Shown here one piece after another: positions 1 to 10,860 of a DNA stretch of 64,000 bases; position 1 is the first letter of the stretch, and each line of letters starts with the position of its first letter. The stretch covers positions 45,880,417-45,944,416 of the forward strand of contig CM041297.1 in assembly GCA_023052935.1 (NCBI GenBank), read 5' to 3'. Source of the stretch: Piezodorus guildinii (taxonomy: Eukaryota > Arthropoda > Insecta > Hemiptera > Pentatomidae). The notes below the pieces were generated by a model. It saw only the letters and a list, made by a program, of their open reading frames with translations. It did no database searches and was not told the DNA's origin. The position numbers were made by a program, and so were the translations under genes.

Positions 1-50
1 AATTCATCAGTTCGTAATTTTTCTAGGTGGATATACACAATGTCAAAGTA

Positions 51-51
<1 letters not shown>

Positions 52-94
<43 letters not shown>

Positions 95-122
95 TATATA
101 TATTATATTATATATATACAAT
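52..122. repeat. (TA)n microsatellite
   Basis: A run of alternating T and A with a few interruptions. Reading frames through it are low-complexity artefacts, not genes. Confidence 0.9.
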
Positions 123-736
123 ATAAACACATCGGATGTACAGATCTGGGGAAGGTTAAATCACCACAAACAGAACATTTATATAAATTGTAATCGTGTT
201 AAGGTTCGGTTAAAAATAAATAATGGTTTTGGAACCCAAAAAATTTCATGAATGTTTTAGGTGTTATGAAAACTAAATATAAAAATAATATTTCATTGAA
301 GGTAAAAAAAAAAAAATCTAGAAAGTAATATTTTAGCGTATGCTAAATATTACTAATTATAATAAACAATTATTTGATATTTATATAAATTTTATGTTGC
401 AAAAATTAAACTAAATAAAAAGCTATGATAAGCGTATTTGCCTTAATAAATTTGTAATCCAATTGGAAAATATTTTACTTCCGATTATCTTGCTAGTAAG
501 AAAAATACTATAATGCGAAATATAAACCATTTCTGCCTATTATTAGAAATCATATCGCATATTCAGAAGGGAAACGCCACAACATAAAATTTGGAGTCAG
601 AAATTTTGGTGAGTACGAGAAAATAGTACAGGTAACCGTTATGTTTAATTACTTTCACTATACTACTTTGGACCCTTACTAATAAATCACAATTGAAGGA
701 TTTCGACCGAAAATCAGAAAAATATTTACATTTTTC
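123..736. other. AT-rich stretch with no recognised feature
   Basis: I see no coding region, RNA gene or repeat boundary that I can support here. Short reading frames are compatible with chance in AT-rich DNA. Confidence 0.4.
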
Positions 737-830
737 GAGAAATTTGTTGGAGGGCGTGGTCATCAAATAGAACTATTATATTTGTGTGCCGACGTTTCGT
801 TAATAAATTCTAGGCCTTCATCAGAAAACA
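737..830 (-). mobile_element. Penelope-like terminal fragment with decayed hammerhead core
   Basis: Read on the minus strand, positions 824 to 788 carry CTGATGA, an AGGCCTAG segment, then GAAA followed by CGTCGGC. This is the order of a hammerhead core (CUGANGA, stem II, GAAA, minimal ACGU stem III). Stem II pairs poorly here, so this copy is probably dead. The outer part near 740-765 (GAGAAATTTGTTGGAGGG, then GTCATCAA) matches the terminal segment of the copies at 1788, 54300 and 58620. Family assignment to Penelope-like elements is inferred from this combination, which is known for that class. Confidence 0.55.
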
Positions 831-863
831 AAGGTAAATAAAATAAACAACTAATAAAAACAT

Positions 864-1078
864 GGGGGAGCCCTAGACTGTTTGCCTAGCGCGCTAGTCT
901 ACCTCGCTAAGGATTCTGAGTTCGAATTCGAAATCCGTCAGACAACTGATTGCCACTCACAAAAATAGGCTTGGGGAGCGATGGCCCTACCCTATAATTG
1001 TAATCAAAAATCGTTGAGGAAGAAACCATACCGTGCGGTCAAGGGTTTCCACGGCCTGTAGCGCCAAAACAAAAAAAT
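864..1078 (+). mobile_element. tRNA-headed SINE (S1-like), diverged
   Basis: The head looks like a degenerate tRNA, with a B-box-like AGTTCGAATTC segment near 912. The body near 985-1065 (CCCTATAATT, then GAAGAAACCATACCG, then CCACGGCCTG) has the same order as the SINE copy at 18949. It ends in an A-rich tail near 1067. It is too diverged to be a functional tRNA gene. No convincing target-site duplication was seen. Confidence 0.55.
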
Positions 1079-1479
1079 AATCTCTTCATTTAAAGAATTA
1101 TGTCACAATTTCTTAGTTTCCACTAACACCTATACAACGTGACGGATTTTCATACGGTTTTCTCTGTCTTTTAGGACATTCTTTCCTGAAGGTTTATAAG
1201 TATAATAAATTCCAAATAAGATTTTTATTTTTTTGTAGATGGGAAAATTAGGTTTTCTGTAATCAAGGCATCAAAAAAACCTTTCCTGAAATATGAGTAG
1301 TAGCATAGACATATAATGTACCTTTTGAAAGCTCAAGATTTTAGAAAAGATTATATGCAACAAAATAAGTCATATGCATTAACTAAATTTGTTATAAGTG
1401 AAAAAAACGTTGCAAATTATTACAAATTGCAATATTATTACTGTATAACTGTTTATATAACTGTTGATAGGCAATGAAG

Positions 1480-1765
1480 TAATATGAAAAGCAATAATTC
1501 AAAGAATAATGGCATTTCACTACTGCTGATTTCAAAATGCTATATCTCTGCTAGTTCTGAACCAATTTCAATGATTTTTTTTTGTTTTCATTTTGTAGAA
1601 TATTTAATTCTCTGTGCAATTACAGAACAAAAGAAACTGATTCTAAAACATATACATGTTTTCCTCCATCTGCAAAAATAACTTGGTTACAGGCGTATTT
1701 ATGGGTAAAGTTTAAATTTTCTTTTCTTTTTTCCATTTTTATAATTGTTCGCGGTATTTTAGTTA
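1480..1765 (+). repeat. Dispersed repeat family H, fragment
   Basis: The segment from about 1529 (TTCAAAATGCTATATCTCTG) to 1715 aligns by eye with the reverse complement of a region found in each 5-kb tandem unit (about 36240 back to 35690). Shared landmarks include the 'CTATATCTCTGCT' and 'GGCGTATTTATG' segments. Related sequence recurs at 2650-2825. No coding potential is evident, and the class of element is unknown. Confidence 0.5.
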
Positions 1766-1787
1766 AAAAACACTAATAAATGTTTTC

Positions 1788-2622
1788 TGAGAGAAGTTGG
1801 TTGAGGTGCAGTCAATTTAACACACAATTAAGCGTAAACTTAATTTATTGGTGTCGACGTTTCGACCTAAATTATAGGCCTTCTTCAGGGCTATAAGAAA
1901 AACAAAAAACAAAGATAACAACCAGCAGTGGAATACAATATATAAAGATGATAAGCAAAATGAATTGTACTAAAGATTACAAACAAAGTGAAAAAGTAGT
2001 AATGACAATTGATAAATGTAATAATTTTTTAAGTGAATTGTGGTAGTGACAATTGATAAATGTAATAAATCCTACAAACAAAAACAAAAGAGGGGAAGAC
2101 ATTTTAATAAAAGGTGTGTAATATTTTACAGTTTTAATTAATTACTTATTTAATTAATGTGAGACGTTATAAAGTTAAAAAATAAAGAAAGTGATGAAAG
2201 TAAAAAAATAGTGATGAAATAGGTATAATAGCGAGAAATTATAAAATTTAAAAAAAAATTTAAACAAATTTACAAAATTTGTAAAAATTACAAAGAGAAA
2301 AAAAAAAGTTATAAATCTATGACGTACAAAATGTTCATTCTTCCATAAAGTGTGAAAAAATTAAAATATGAAAATATAGAGAATACTAAAAATATAAAAT
2401 AATATAATAATAATATTATAATAATAATGCAATAATAATATAAATAAATAATAATATAATAATAAAATATAATAAATAATAATATAATAATAATATAATA
2501 TACATAATAATATAATAATAATAAATATAAATATGAAAATATAGTGAAACATCGGCACCAATAAATTAAGTTTACGCTTAATTGTGTGTTAAATTGACTG
2601 CACCCTCAACCAACTTCTCTCA
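1788..2622. mobile_element. Foldback Penelope-like fragment with 66-bp inverted ends
   Basis: The two ends (1788-1853 and 2556-2622) are inverted copies of each other over about 66 bp, with one indel visible. Just inside the left end, on the minus strand (1888 to 1852), lies a hammerhead-type core: CTGAAGA, stem II GGCCT/AGGTC around a 7-nt loop, GAAA, then CGTCGAC. Inside the right end only the GAAACATCGGC part survives, on the plus strand. The interior (about 1900-2550) is AT-rich, with ATAATA-type repeats near 2395-2530. Paired inverted terminal segments are known for Penelope-like elements; assignment is by inference. Confidence 0.6.
2395..2535. repeat. ATA/ATAATA low-complexity tract
   Basis: Irregular repeats of ATA, ATAATA and AATAATAT inside the foldback element. 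Open frames here encode only Tyr/Ile/Leu runs and are not genes. Confidence 0.85.
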
Positions 2623-2824
2623 TATATATACACAGTCAACCATTGTCACTTCATAATAAATGTTTTCATTATCTTCGAAAATAACGTAGTTATAAGCGTA
2701 TATATAGGCGAGATTTCATTTTTTCTTTTTATCGTGCTTTACTGATTCTAAAACTCTATACATAATTTTCACCATCTTCAAAAATAACCGAGTTATGAGC
2801 GTATTTATGTTTCTTGTAGGTATA

Positions 2825-3265
2825 CCGAGTTGAATAGGCTCTATCCCTCTTTCCGTTGGCAGTACCTCATTGGTGTCTGTCTCTTCCGATTTTTCAAAAC
2901 AAAAAAAAAACTCCTTATATTCTTGACATGCTTACCACTTGTTCCTTCATCTATTCAGTAAACGCAAGACCCTATCCCATGAACTTGTATATACTTACTC
3001 ACAGATCCGTCTCCTTCAAAAAATCCTTCGTCATTTGTGCTAGTCTATTTTGGAATTCCTTGCCTATATCCATTCGTAAATCCATCAATCTTCCTAACAT
3101 ATGTAATATTTAAAGCTATAGATGGTAAATATTCATAGTCACAAAATCTGTCTTTTATTATTAAACTGAAATCTTAAACTACCAGAGAATTACCATTTAT
3201 ATTGTACTTTTCTTGTTATCGTTAGGGGACTAATCCTTCCAGAATAAAATTACTTTTCATTAACT
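2825..3265 (+). mobile_element. CR1/L2-like LINE, 3' end
   Basis: Plus-strand translation around 3010-3095 gives a segment with FKKSFVICASLFWNSLPISI. The SF-x-(R/I)-xx-x-(L/T)-WNSLP-xx-IR pattern is typical of the C terminus of CR1/L2-type LINE polyproteins. The 3' untranslated part (about 3140-3265) matches that of the element in Tom22 intron 2 (58225-58370), including the shared ending AATAAAATTA then TTTTCATT. Only the last part of ORF2 is present. It is a 5'-truncated, dead copy. Confidence 0.65.
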
Positions 3266-3755
3266 TCGATTCCCCATCGCGTAGTGTTTGTATGAAATAC
3301 TCAAGTCATTTCAAAACCATTTACTTCCAAAACAACATTAAAGCCTCCAAAAATACGACTATTTAACGGGAAAACCCACGAGTCATGAAGGTTTCTAGCA
3401 AGGATAGTGCTGGCCTATGTCGGCACTCAATACTTTCGCAAGAGCACTCAGGTCAACTCTGTTATCTCATAAACGCGACACTTTCTTTACAACTGCCATC
3501 GATCTTCAAACATACTTCATTATTTCTAAGTGTTTACGTTAATATGGACGGTTTTATAAAATAGACAAATTTCACGGCTAAAATGAATATTCTGACCTAC
3601 CCACTTAGGTCAAAATAAGTTAAGTCACTTACAGGATAACTGGTCCCGTTTGGGAAATGAAATGAAAAATAATTTTTAATCTGGGGTATTTCGTCCCTTA
3701 AGAATAATTTACAGTTAACAGAGGAAATCCAATTTGTCTAAGCCAGATTATAATT
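3266..3755. other. No recognised feature
   Basis: Unremarkable AT-rich DNA with no coding region or repeat family I could tie to other copies in the window. Confidence 0.4.
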
Positions 3756-3779
3756 TTTATAATCCAATTTTATACATAA

Positions 3780-4145
3780 TTATTCGGTCAAGTAAATTAT
3801 ATCAAGTTAATATGAATAAATATACAAAAAAACAAAACATATAATAACATCAAATGAGTTTAGTTAGGTATTATCAGAATCTAGATTTATCACATATGTA
3901 CGGAAGATTGATTTTTGGAGGTAGTTAAATAATTGGTGTTCGAAAGTGGTTAGGGATGACACTATACGGAGGGAGATGGGTAAAGAGTTCCATAATATGG
4001 TAGCACGGATGAAAAAGGACTTTTTAAAAGATGCTATGAGTTCTATGAGAGGTAGGTTGAGATCTTGTATTTAGAGTGTGCACGGAAGAGCGAGGAGTAA
4101 AGAGGTCGAAGATATAGGAAGGTTTTCTGGTTCGCAACGACTGGA
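3780..4145 (-). mobile_element. LINE 3' fragment (WNSLP-type C terminus), antisense
   Basis: Minus-strand translation of about 4080-3900 gives ASFKKSFFIRATILWNSLP followed by ISLRIVSSLTTFEHQL, a clear LINE ORF2 C terminus of the CR1/L2 kind. Upstream codons show stops, so the copy is dead. It differs from the copy at 2825, so it is a different family or an older insertion. Confidence 0.6.
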
Positions 4146-4170
4146 ATAGGAAACTACGTAAAACTCATTA

Positions 4171-5049
4171 AAAAATCTGATGCGGGCAACACACGACTTT
4201 CACTTACATCCATTTTTAAAATCAATGAAAGAATTTTCAAAAACAGTTAGAGATAAAAATACGTGAAACTATTAAGGAATTAATTAAATTGAATTTATAT
4301 AGAAACATGTGTTTTATTAAAAAATCTATTATATTATTATCTAAAATAATCAGTTAGTTTTATGTTTATTTCATCACTCTATCAACTTTTAAAAGCTTGT
4401 GTATGAGATAATATTTTTTCTAAAATCTTTAGCTTTCCAACGGTATATTATACATGTATATTACTGCTCTTATGTTCAAAAACGAATAATTGCATTAAAA
4501 AAATATTTTTTCTGTTTCTCCTTTAGTTGGGTATCGAATTTATTCAATTTATATATTTACCAGTTTTTCATCAGCGTTAACAAGATAATCTAGTTATTAT
4601 TATTGAATCTACAAAATTAAAGGTACTTTAGGGGAAGAAAATTTAAAATATCGGCATTTAAGCCCTGTCAGACCATTTTAATCAGAATAAAACCTACATG
4701 ATATTAAATTATACATCGATATAGCGAGTTTAATTAAAATCGTCGGAAACGTTTTCGAGAAAATCGATATAAGGTGCAAAATGCATGGTATAAAATGCCT
4801 CTTCTGGTAAGCTCATTTTGATGAAAAAAGTTTTGTCACGTCTCGGGCGTATAGTTGTCTTAAATATGAAATTTCAGTTTCATAGGAATTACCGTTTCCG
4901 CCGGGAGTTACCACACACACCTTTTTGCGGGACTTTGTTATTTGGACTCAGGGGACCCTAAAACGTGTATTTCCGTTGAAAACTGGAATTCGAAAATTTT
5001 CACGATCGCAATACTTCCCCTCACTATATATAGTAAGTGAAAGTAAAAA
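4171..5049 (+). mobile_element. Family A element, near-full copy
   Basis: One of the recurring ~0.88-kb elements. It starts with AAAAAATCTGATGCGGGCAA and has the subterminal segment ACTTTCACTTAC near 4197. Its 3' end is an imperfect version of the palindrome CTTACTATATATAGTAAG followed by GTAAGTGAAAGT, the inverted copy of the 5' segment. The interior has a short CA-rich site near 4915 where other copies have a (CA)n microsatellite. There is no credible coding capacity. The plan resembles non-autonomous Helentron (DINE/HINE) elements; that class is an inference. Confidence 0.75.
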
Positions 5050-5359
5050 TATTATTCAAGAGCATGAATATCAGTAGATGCTAATATTTCTAGCATTACC
5101 AGTGATTTTATTTCGGAAATAATAAAGGCTTTTGGAAAAACATTTTTTTTTTTTTAAATATTAGATTAGTCTCAATATGGACAATAAAAAGAACGCTTTT
5201 AGGCCTAATTCATACAATCTTCTTCGGTTGCCGCGACACGCCGTGGAAGCCCTTGCCTTGTTTGGTTTCCTAAACGTTTGTACTACACGCGCTTTAAGAT
5301 TCCAAACCGAGATTCCCGATTATATGTTATACCTATATGGTAGGGTAATCACTCCCTAC

Positions 5360-5530
5360 GCTTTTTTTTATTTACTTTTTTTGAACGGCCACCAGGTGAC
5401 TGACAGGTGGAAGTTGTGAGTGAATTTCCATTTCCTCACAACAACAAAATTCCTCCCGTGACTGGGATTCGAACTTACAACCTTTGGCGTGGTAGAAAAT
5501 CGCACTTGCTACTCAGCCACGGGATCCCCA
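5360..5530 (-). mobile_element. tRNA-headed SINE, antisense
   Basis: On the minus strand, 5527 to 5450 has a tRNA-like head with an A-box-like TGGCTGAGTAGC and a B-box-like AGTTCGAATCC. A ~70-bp body and an A-rich tail near 5383-5360 follow. The extra body and tail, together with the unpaired acceptor arm, argue for a SINE rather than a tRNA gene. Confidence 0.65.
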
Positions 5531-5589
5531 CGTTGAATCAAATAAAATGAACCAGAAAATTAAATAATATTTAAAATTAAAATAAAAAC

Positions 5590-6145
5590 TCTGACGCAAC
5601 ACACGACTTTCACTTACCTCTGTTGTTAAAATGAATTTAAGAACTTTTAAATAAAGTTTGATTTGAAATAAGGTTAAAGAATTACAGTTACGATGGAAAC
5701 TAGTGTTTCAGATTAAATAATATGGAAATATAAAATTGTTATGTAAAACAATTGCTGAAGTTTATGCCACATTCTTCACTCCCCTTTATTTTTTACAGCT
5801 TTGAGTTAAAGATAACATTGTTTCTGAAATCTTTAGCTTCCTAACGGTATGGTATACATCTATTTAGGCTTTAACTACCAACTTATATAATTTAACAATA
5901 TAAATTATTATCTAGAATAGGCTTATGTCATTTTCGTCTTTCTGCAATAAATTTTAGTTTTTTATATTAGTTAACATGTTTTCTAAATTCTTCAGCTTTT
6001 CAAGATTATATTAAATCTACCACATATTACAATACATATGTTTAAAAAAAAAACCTTTAAAAAACATTTTTGAGCTTTTCTCCATTACTTGGTTATCAAA
6101 TTCGTTCAAATTGTATATTTATCCGTTTTTTATCAATAATGGAGA
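5590..6145 (+). mobile_element. Family A, older diverged partial copy
   Basis: Begins with a family A-like head (GACGCAACACACGACTTTCA) and runs through the conserved interior, with TCTTTAGCTTCCTAACGGTA near 5841 and a GTTATCAAATTCGTTC segment near 6092. It then stops before the second half. It belongs to a more diverged subfamily, also seen at 37047, 42124, 47202 and 63499. Confidence 0.6.
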
Positions 6146-6149
6146 TTTA

Positions 6150-6206
6150 TAATTGATTGTTGAGAATTACAGAAAGGAATTAGTCCGGGTGGCGGCCAGT
6201 AAAAAA
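6150..6206 (-). mobile_element. Terminal fragment of the 293-bp hammerhead repeat
   Basis: The stretch GTTGAGAATTACAGAAAGGA then ATTAGTCCGGGTGGCGG matches the segment that opens every unit of the 26-31 kb array. It lacks the hammerhead core, so it is a truncated relative. Confidence 0.65.
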
Positions 6207-6210
6207 AAAA

Positions 6211-6842
6211 AAATAATTTTAACTATGTAAATATTTAGACTTCGCACATCCAGATAATTTTATTTGGAATCTTTTAAGTAATACTAATAACATTCTTACA
6301 GTTCGAAACTACGTACACTCATCATTTATAAAAATAAAAAAAATTAGGTGTTTTTGTTCTCGAGAGAGTGACAAGTAAGTTTTTGTCTGACAAACCTTCA
6401 CTTATTCAATAAAATCGAGCAGACGATTCTTCATTTTTATAAAGAAATTGGCCGCATTCAGTTTCGAAGCTTTGTATTTTTTTCCCCATTTAAATACATC
6501 TCAAATTATCTTCTCTGTTTGCTTTGCCAGAGCATTAAGATATTTTGCCAGTCAGCTCGACCTGCCTTATCTTCGGCATTACATCGTAATCTGCAGCAAT
6601 AATCTCTCCTATTTGCTTTATTTAATTAACCTCAATGATTCGAGAGCTCCCAAATGATCCCTTGCCAACTACCGTGACATTGATGGTTCTGTCAAGACGC
6701 TTTCGAGCCCCGCCCTTCCTCGACCTTGTCTTCATATCGGGAGATATGATATGGGACTGCCAAGTTTCCTTGAGTGATTCCCCATTTTCATTTCGTCTCC
6801 ATCATTTTTTTTTAGCCCTTATACTATGAATTGGATTCACAA
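6211..6842. other. No firmly recognised feature
   Basis: Minus-strand frames in 6450-6790 read like a badly broken coding relic, but I see no motif that lets me name it. The rest is AT-rich filler. Confidence 0.3.
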
Positions 6843-7036
6843 ATAAGTCCCTTTGTAGGTGGAATAGTCAGGAATCAGTAATTTTTTGAAAAGTATTTAA
6901 TTTTGCCAACGTTTCGGCCCAAGCTTGTGAGCCATCATCAGGGCATTACTGAGCCATGTCCAAGCATAAACTCATTACCTACTATTCCACCTATAATAGT
7001 TTCTACAGTCGAATATCCTTAATATAAGTCCCTTTG
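6843..7036 (-). mobile_element. Solo hammerhead-bearing insertion with 13-bp target duplication
   Basis: A ~168-bp insert (6856-7023) lies between two perfect copies of ATAAGTCCCTTTG (6843-6855 and 7024-7036). Just inside, TAGGTGGAATAGT (6856-6868) has its inverted copy ACTATTCCACCTA at 6981-6993. On the minus strand, 6941 to 6905 has CTGATGA, one extra T, stem II GGCTC/GGGCC, GAAA, then ACGT-type stem III and GGC. Flanking bases TGCC and GGCA could form a 4-bp stem I. This looks like a small retrotransposed hammerhead element. Confidence 0.7.
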
Positions 7037-7136
7037 GTTTTACAGGATGAAATAAAACTCAATGTACTATAGACATAAAATTGATTTTAATCTACAATAC
7101 AACGATCATCATTTATTATGATTTTTTCCCCTTCTT

Positions 7137-8600
7137 TCCAGTAAGTATTTCAAAAGGGACTGAGTGAAAAATTGTTTAACTAATACTGATTACCCAACTA
7201 TACGATGAGTTTGAGTGATGTATATTTGGTCATTGAGACAAAGCTGGTTCCAGTTGTTATAAAACCCTCTTCACAGCCAAAATAACGTTTTCTTTAGAAA
7301 ATATTAACTCCGGGAATTCCGCATATTTAAGAATAAAACAAAAACTAGAATGATAATAAGAGTATTTTATATAATTTTGATACTTACAACGCATTGCCTG
7401 AGTAGCCAAGAAAATGGTTATCAAAATTCACGAAAATTAATAAACTGAACTTTTTGTGAACTATAACAAGGAAGGTTAGAGAGGAGTTCCACGCTTAATT
7501 TGTTCTTGTGCAGTATTATAACTGTAAAATTTAATGGGCTTAACATCATGCATGTTGTCTTTCTTGTCATCTTCAATTCCGTTGTGTCTCATTACCGGAA
7601 ACATATCTGTTTTATTTTTGTATTAATTAGTTTTATTAATCTTGTATTTCTTTATAAGAAATTAACAATATTTTTATAATACGTCTGTATTTTTATAATA
7701 AAAGCATAATACTAATCTGAAGCATAGTTTGATATAGTATGGGAAAGTTGACCGTGCAGTTCTGCTTACTTTTACCTTCCTTTAAAATCTATACTTATAA
7801 AAGAAAGTGCCATTTCACTCGATTTTCTGGTCATCGCAGTTTCTCAAAAACGACTATGGTTGAGAAGTTGAAATTACTCGTGGAGGTTCGTCTTAGTGTC
7901 TAGATGTGCAATACGGCTGGGTTTGGGAAAATTCTTCCTCTAAGTGGTTAAAAAAAATATTTTTCTAAAACGTAAAACAAAATTGGTTTTCAAATAACTC
8001 AAAAACTATACGCATCCTCAAAAACTATAAGTAATCATTTGAATGACAATAAAAAGATAAAATAAAAAGATACTCTCATCATTATATTTTTTAATGAATA
8101 AACAGTAAGCCAATGAACACCCATGAGGACAAATAGCAGTGTGCTATGAAATAAAATGATGGGTTATTTGTGAAAAAGCATTTATATAAAAATATAAGTT
8201 TATATAAAAAAATAAGTGTTACCTAAATAAGGGAAACAGCCCCGAAACGTTGACAGATATGAAAGCTTATGAAATAAAGTAATTAAGTGACAAAAGGAAG
8301 GCTATGTGTGCTCATTTAAGTGTTTATATAAAGAAAAACTTCCAAAAAAATTAAAAAAGAAAATAAATTATATTTTTCATTTCATTCTAAAAAATGCTAA
8401 ATTCTCGATTTAATATTTTTTAAACAAAACGCTATTTTAACCGTGAAGATGATTTTATGACTACGGAACCAGCTTAGTCTCAAAGACCAAATTTATATCA
8501 CTCAAAATCATCGTATAGATAGGTAATCTGTATTAGTTTCACAATTTTTTACTCAGTCCCTTTTAAGATATTTCCGTGTAAACGTCGCGAAAAATAAATG
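7137..8600. mobile_element. Foldback element (family F), copy 1, interrupted
   Basis: A left arm (about 7137-7315) and a right arm (about 8420-8590) are inverted copies. Paired landmarks include AAAGGGACTGAGTG near 7152 with CACTCAGT-type sequence near 8550, and AAGCTGGTTCC near 7242 with GGAACCAGCTT near 8466. The same arms form the 2-kb foldback in Tom22 intron 3. The centre (about 7560-8400) is unrelated sequence, probably later insertions. No transposase is encoded. Confidence 0.6.
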
Positions 8601-8830
8601 TTTGCCAATATTGAAAATTCATATACTAAAAAGGACTATATTCTCAAGATCGAAATTTTTACAGCAAGTAGGAATATGATTAAGCTATATAGGAAAAAAT
8701 AATGAAATGTGAGTCTCGTTTCCTTTAAATACTTTTATCGCGCTAAAAGTCTCGTTTTTTATTCATTTTCGAGAATTTTTTAAACCACTTTCTTCACTAC
8801 TAAGGTAATGAGTTGTGGAGACAAGAATTC

Positions 8831-8907
8831 AAAGCATGTCCTTATCTTATTGTCAGTTTTTGTTTTGATTTGATATCTAAAAAATTACAAGAATTAGGAC
8901 ATGCTTT
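8831..8907. repeat. 12-bp inverted repeat
   Basis: AAAGCATGTCCT at 8831-8842 and its reverse complement at 8896-8907. A CTTATCTTATTGTCA segment follows each arm. It lies just outside the right arm of the foldback element and may be a local duplication. Confidence 0.5.
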
Positions 8908-9072
8908 GTATCCTTCTTATCTTATTGTCAATTGAACGGCAAAATTAATTTAAAAAAATAGATGATTTTAAATGGATTTACCCACATATATATTGTTAGT
9001 TAGCCTAAGTATTAGTTTTGGAAAAACCTAAGTTCAATACTATGAATGGCGGTAATCCTTAATTCCAGATAT

Positions 9073-9935
9073 AAAAAATCTGGTGCGGGCAACACAAGAC
9101 TTTCACTTACCTCCATTTTTAAAATCAATGAACGAATTTTCAAAAACAGTTAGAGATAAAAATACGTGAAACTATTAAGGAATTAATTAAATTGAATTTA
9201 TACAGAAACATGTGTTTTATTAAAAAATCTATTATCTAAAATAATCAGTTAGTTTTATGTTCATTTCATCACTCTCTATTAACTTTTAAAAGCTTGTGTA
9301 TGAGATAATATTTTTTCTGAAATATTTAGCTTTCCAACGGTATATCATACATGTATATTACTGCACTTATGTACAAAAACAAAAAATTGCATTAAAAGAA
9401 TATTTTTTCCTTTTGTTGGATATCGAATTCGTTCAACTTTTATATATTGCTGTTTTTTATCAGTGGTAAAAGATAATATAGTTATCTTTATAGAATATAC
9501 AAAATTAAAGGTACTTTAGAGAAAGAAAATTTAAAATATCGGCATTTAAGCCCTGTCAGACCATTTTTATCAGAATAAAACCTACATGATATTAAACCCC
9601 ATTCAATTTTACATTCGATATAGCGAGTTTAATCGAAATCGTCGGAACCGTTTTCGAGAAAATCGATATAAGGTGCAAATGCATGGTATTAACTGCCTCT
9701 TCTGGTAAGCTCATTTTGATGAAAAAAGTTTTGTCACGTCTCGGGCGTATAGTTGTTTAAATATGAAATTGCAGTTTCATAGGACTTACCGTTTCCGCCC
9801 GGAGTTACCACACACAACAAATTTTTTCGGGACTTGGTTATTATGGACTCCGTGTATTTCCGTTGAAAACTGGAATTCGAAAATTTTCACGATCGCAATA
9901 CTTCCCCTTATATATATAGTAAGTGAAAGTAAAAA
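9073..9935 (+). mobile_element. Family A element, near-full copy
   Basis: Full-length family A copy starting AAAAAATCTGGTGCGGGCAA and ending with TATATATAGTAAGTGAAAGT plus an A run. It carries the conserved interior blocks (TTTCCAACGGTAT near 9333, AAGCCCTGTCAGACC near 9549, CCGTTTCCGCC near 9787). The CA tract is nearly absent. No coding capacity. Confidence 0.75.
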
Positions 9936-10860
9936 TTCAAAACGAGGTCAGGATTAAAAACGATAATAACTATTAGTGTATGAATTAGTTATTCTACAAT
10001 ATATTCGAAAAAAAAAAAACATAATCGATTTTCAGCAGAAGAAAATAAGTAGAAATTTCTCAACATAAATAGTAATTCATAAATAATTACTATTGTACTC
10101 TTAGATATTCTTTTTATCTAATCTAATTCTTCAGTCTAAGGAGATAATCAATAGTTGAGTCATGGCTACAACCGTCAATATAATATCCTCACTTCCACTT
10201 GAATAATAATACAACTTTACTTTCTTTATATCCCATTCATTAAAATATGTCATCATTTAACGGTTCTGAATTTAGTTTTGACACGGATATGACTTTTGGA
10301 TGGGGGTCTGTAATTTTCACGGTGAAAAGTGTTTTTCATCTTGAGTTTGACAACCTCTATCTCTGTTGTGTATTTATTGTTCGCATAGGAAATTAGACGA
10401 CAGTTTCCAAGTTACAAATTTAATGGAGAACAGTTTTTGTTATATACCAATTGACGCTAAGACCTACCCTTTGAACTAGAGCTTGTGAAAAGTCCCAACA
10501 CAAAAAATGTTGGGAAAACGTGACTTTCAAATTTTGTATAGAAAAAAAATATTTTTCATTAAATTTCTGACTTAGGAACTGTCGTCAAATTTATGATCCA
10601 AGAAACAGCAAAAAAGATAGGGCGCGTCAACGAAGCGCCGACATAAAAAAATTAGGCAAAACGTGATTTTTTTTTTTTTTTTTGTAAACAATATAGCTCC
10701 GAAACATTAAGTCCTAGCGAAAATTTTTATATAAGAAAATAAATTTAAATAATGCGAGCAACATTAACACAGCTTTTTGTCACGGAGCCTGTAAAAAAAG
10801 CCTTGACACTTAATAAACGCTGTAAAATGCGACTTTTTTCATTCCACATGAACCACATGA
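9936..10860. other. No recognised feature
   Basis: AT-rich DNA with a T run near 10667. I found no coding region or link to other repeats in the window. Confidence 0.35.

Noticed and set aside
5177..5419. 80-codon plus-strand frame
   Set aside because: It runs into an antisense SINE at its 3' end and shows no recognisable domain.
7793..7825. ATCTATACTTATAAAAG resembling the 5' start of some insect Helitrons
   Set aside because: No matching 3' hairpin with CTRR was found, so the evidence is one short string.
8228..8250. Plus-strand CCCCGAAACGTTGACAG resembling the 3' half of a hammerhead core
   Set aside because: No CTGANGA lies at the right distance upstream, so I count it as a possible fragment only.
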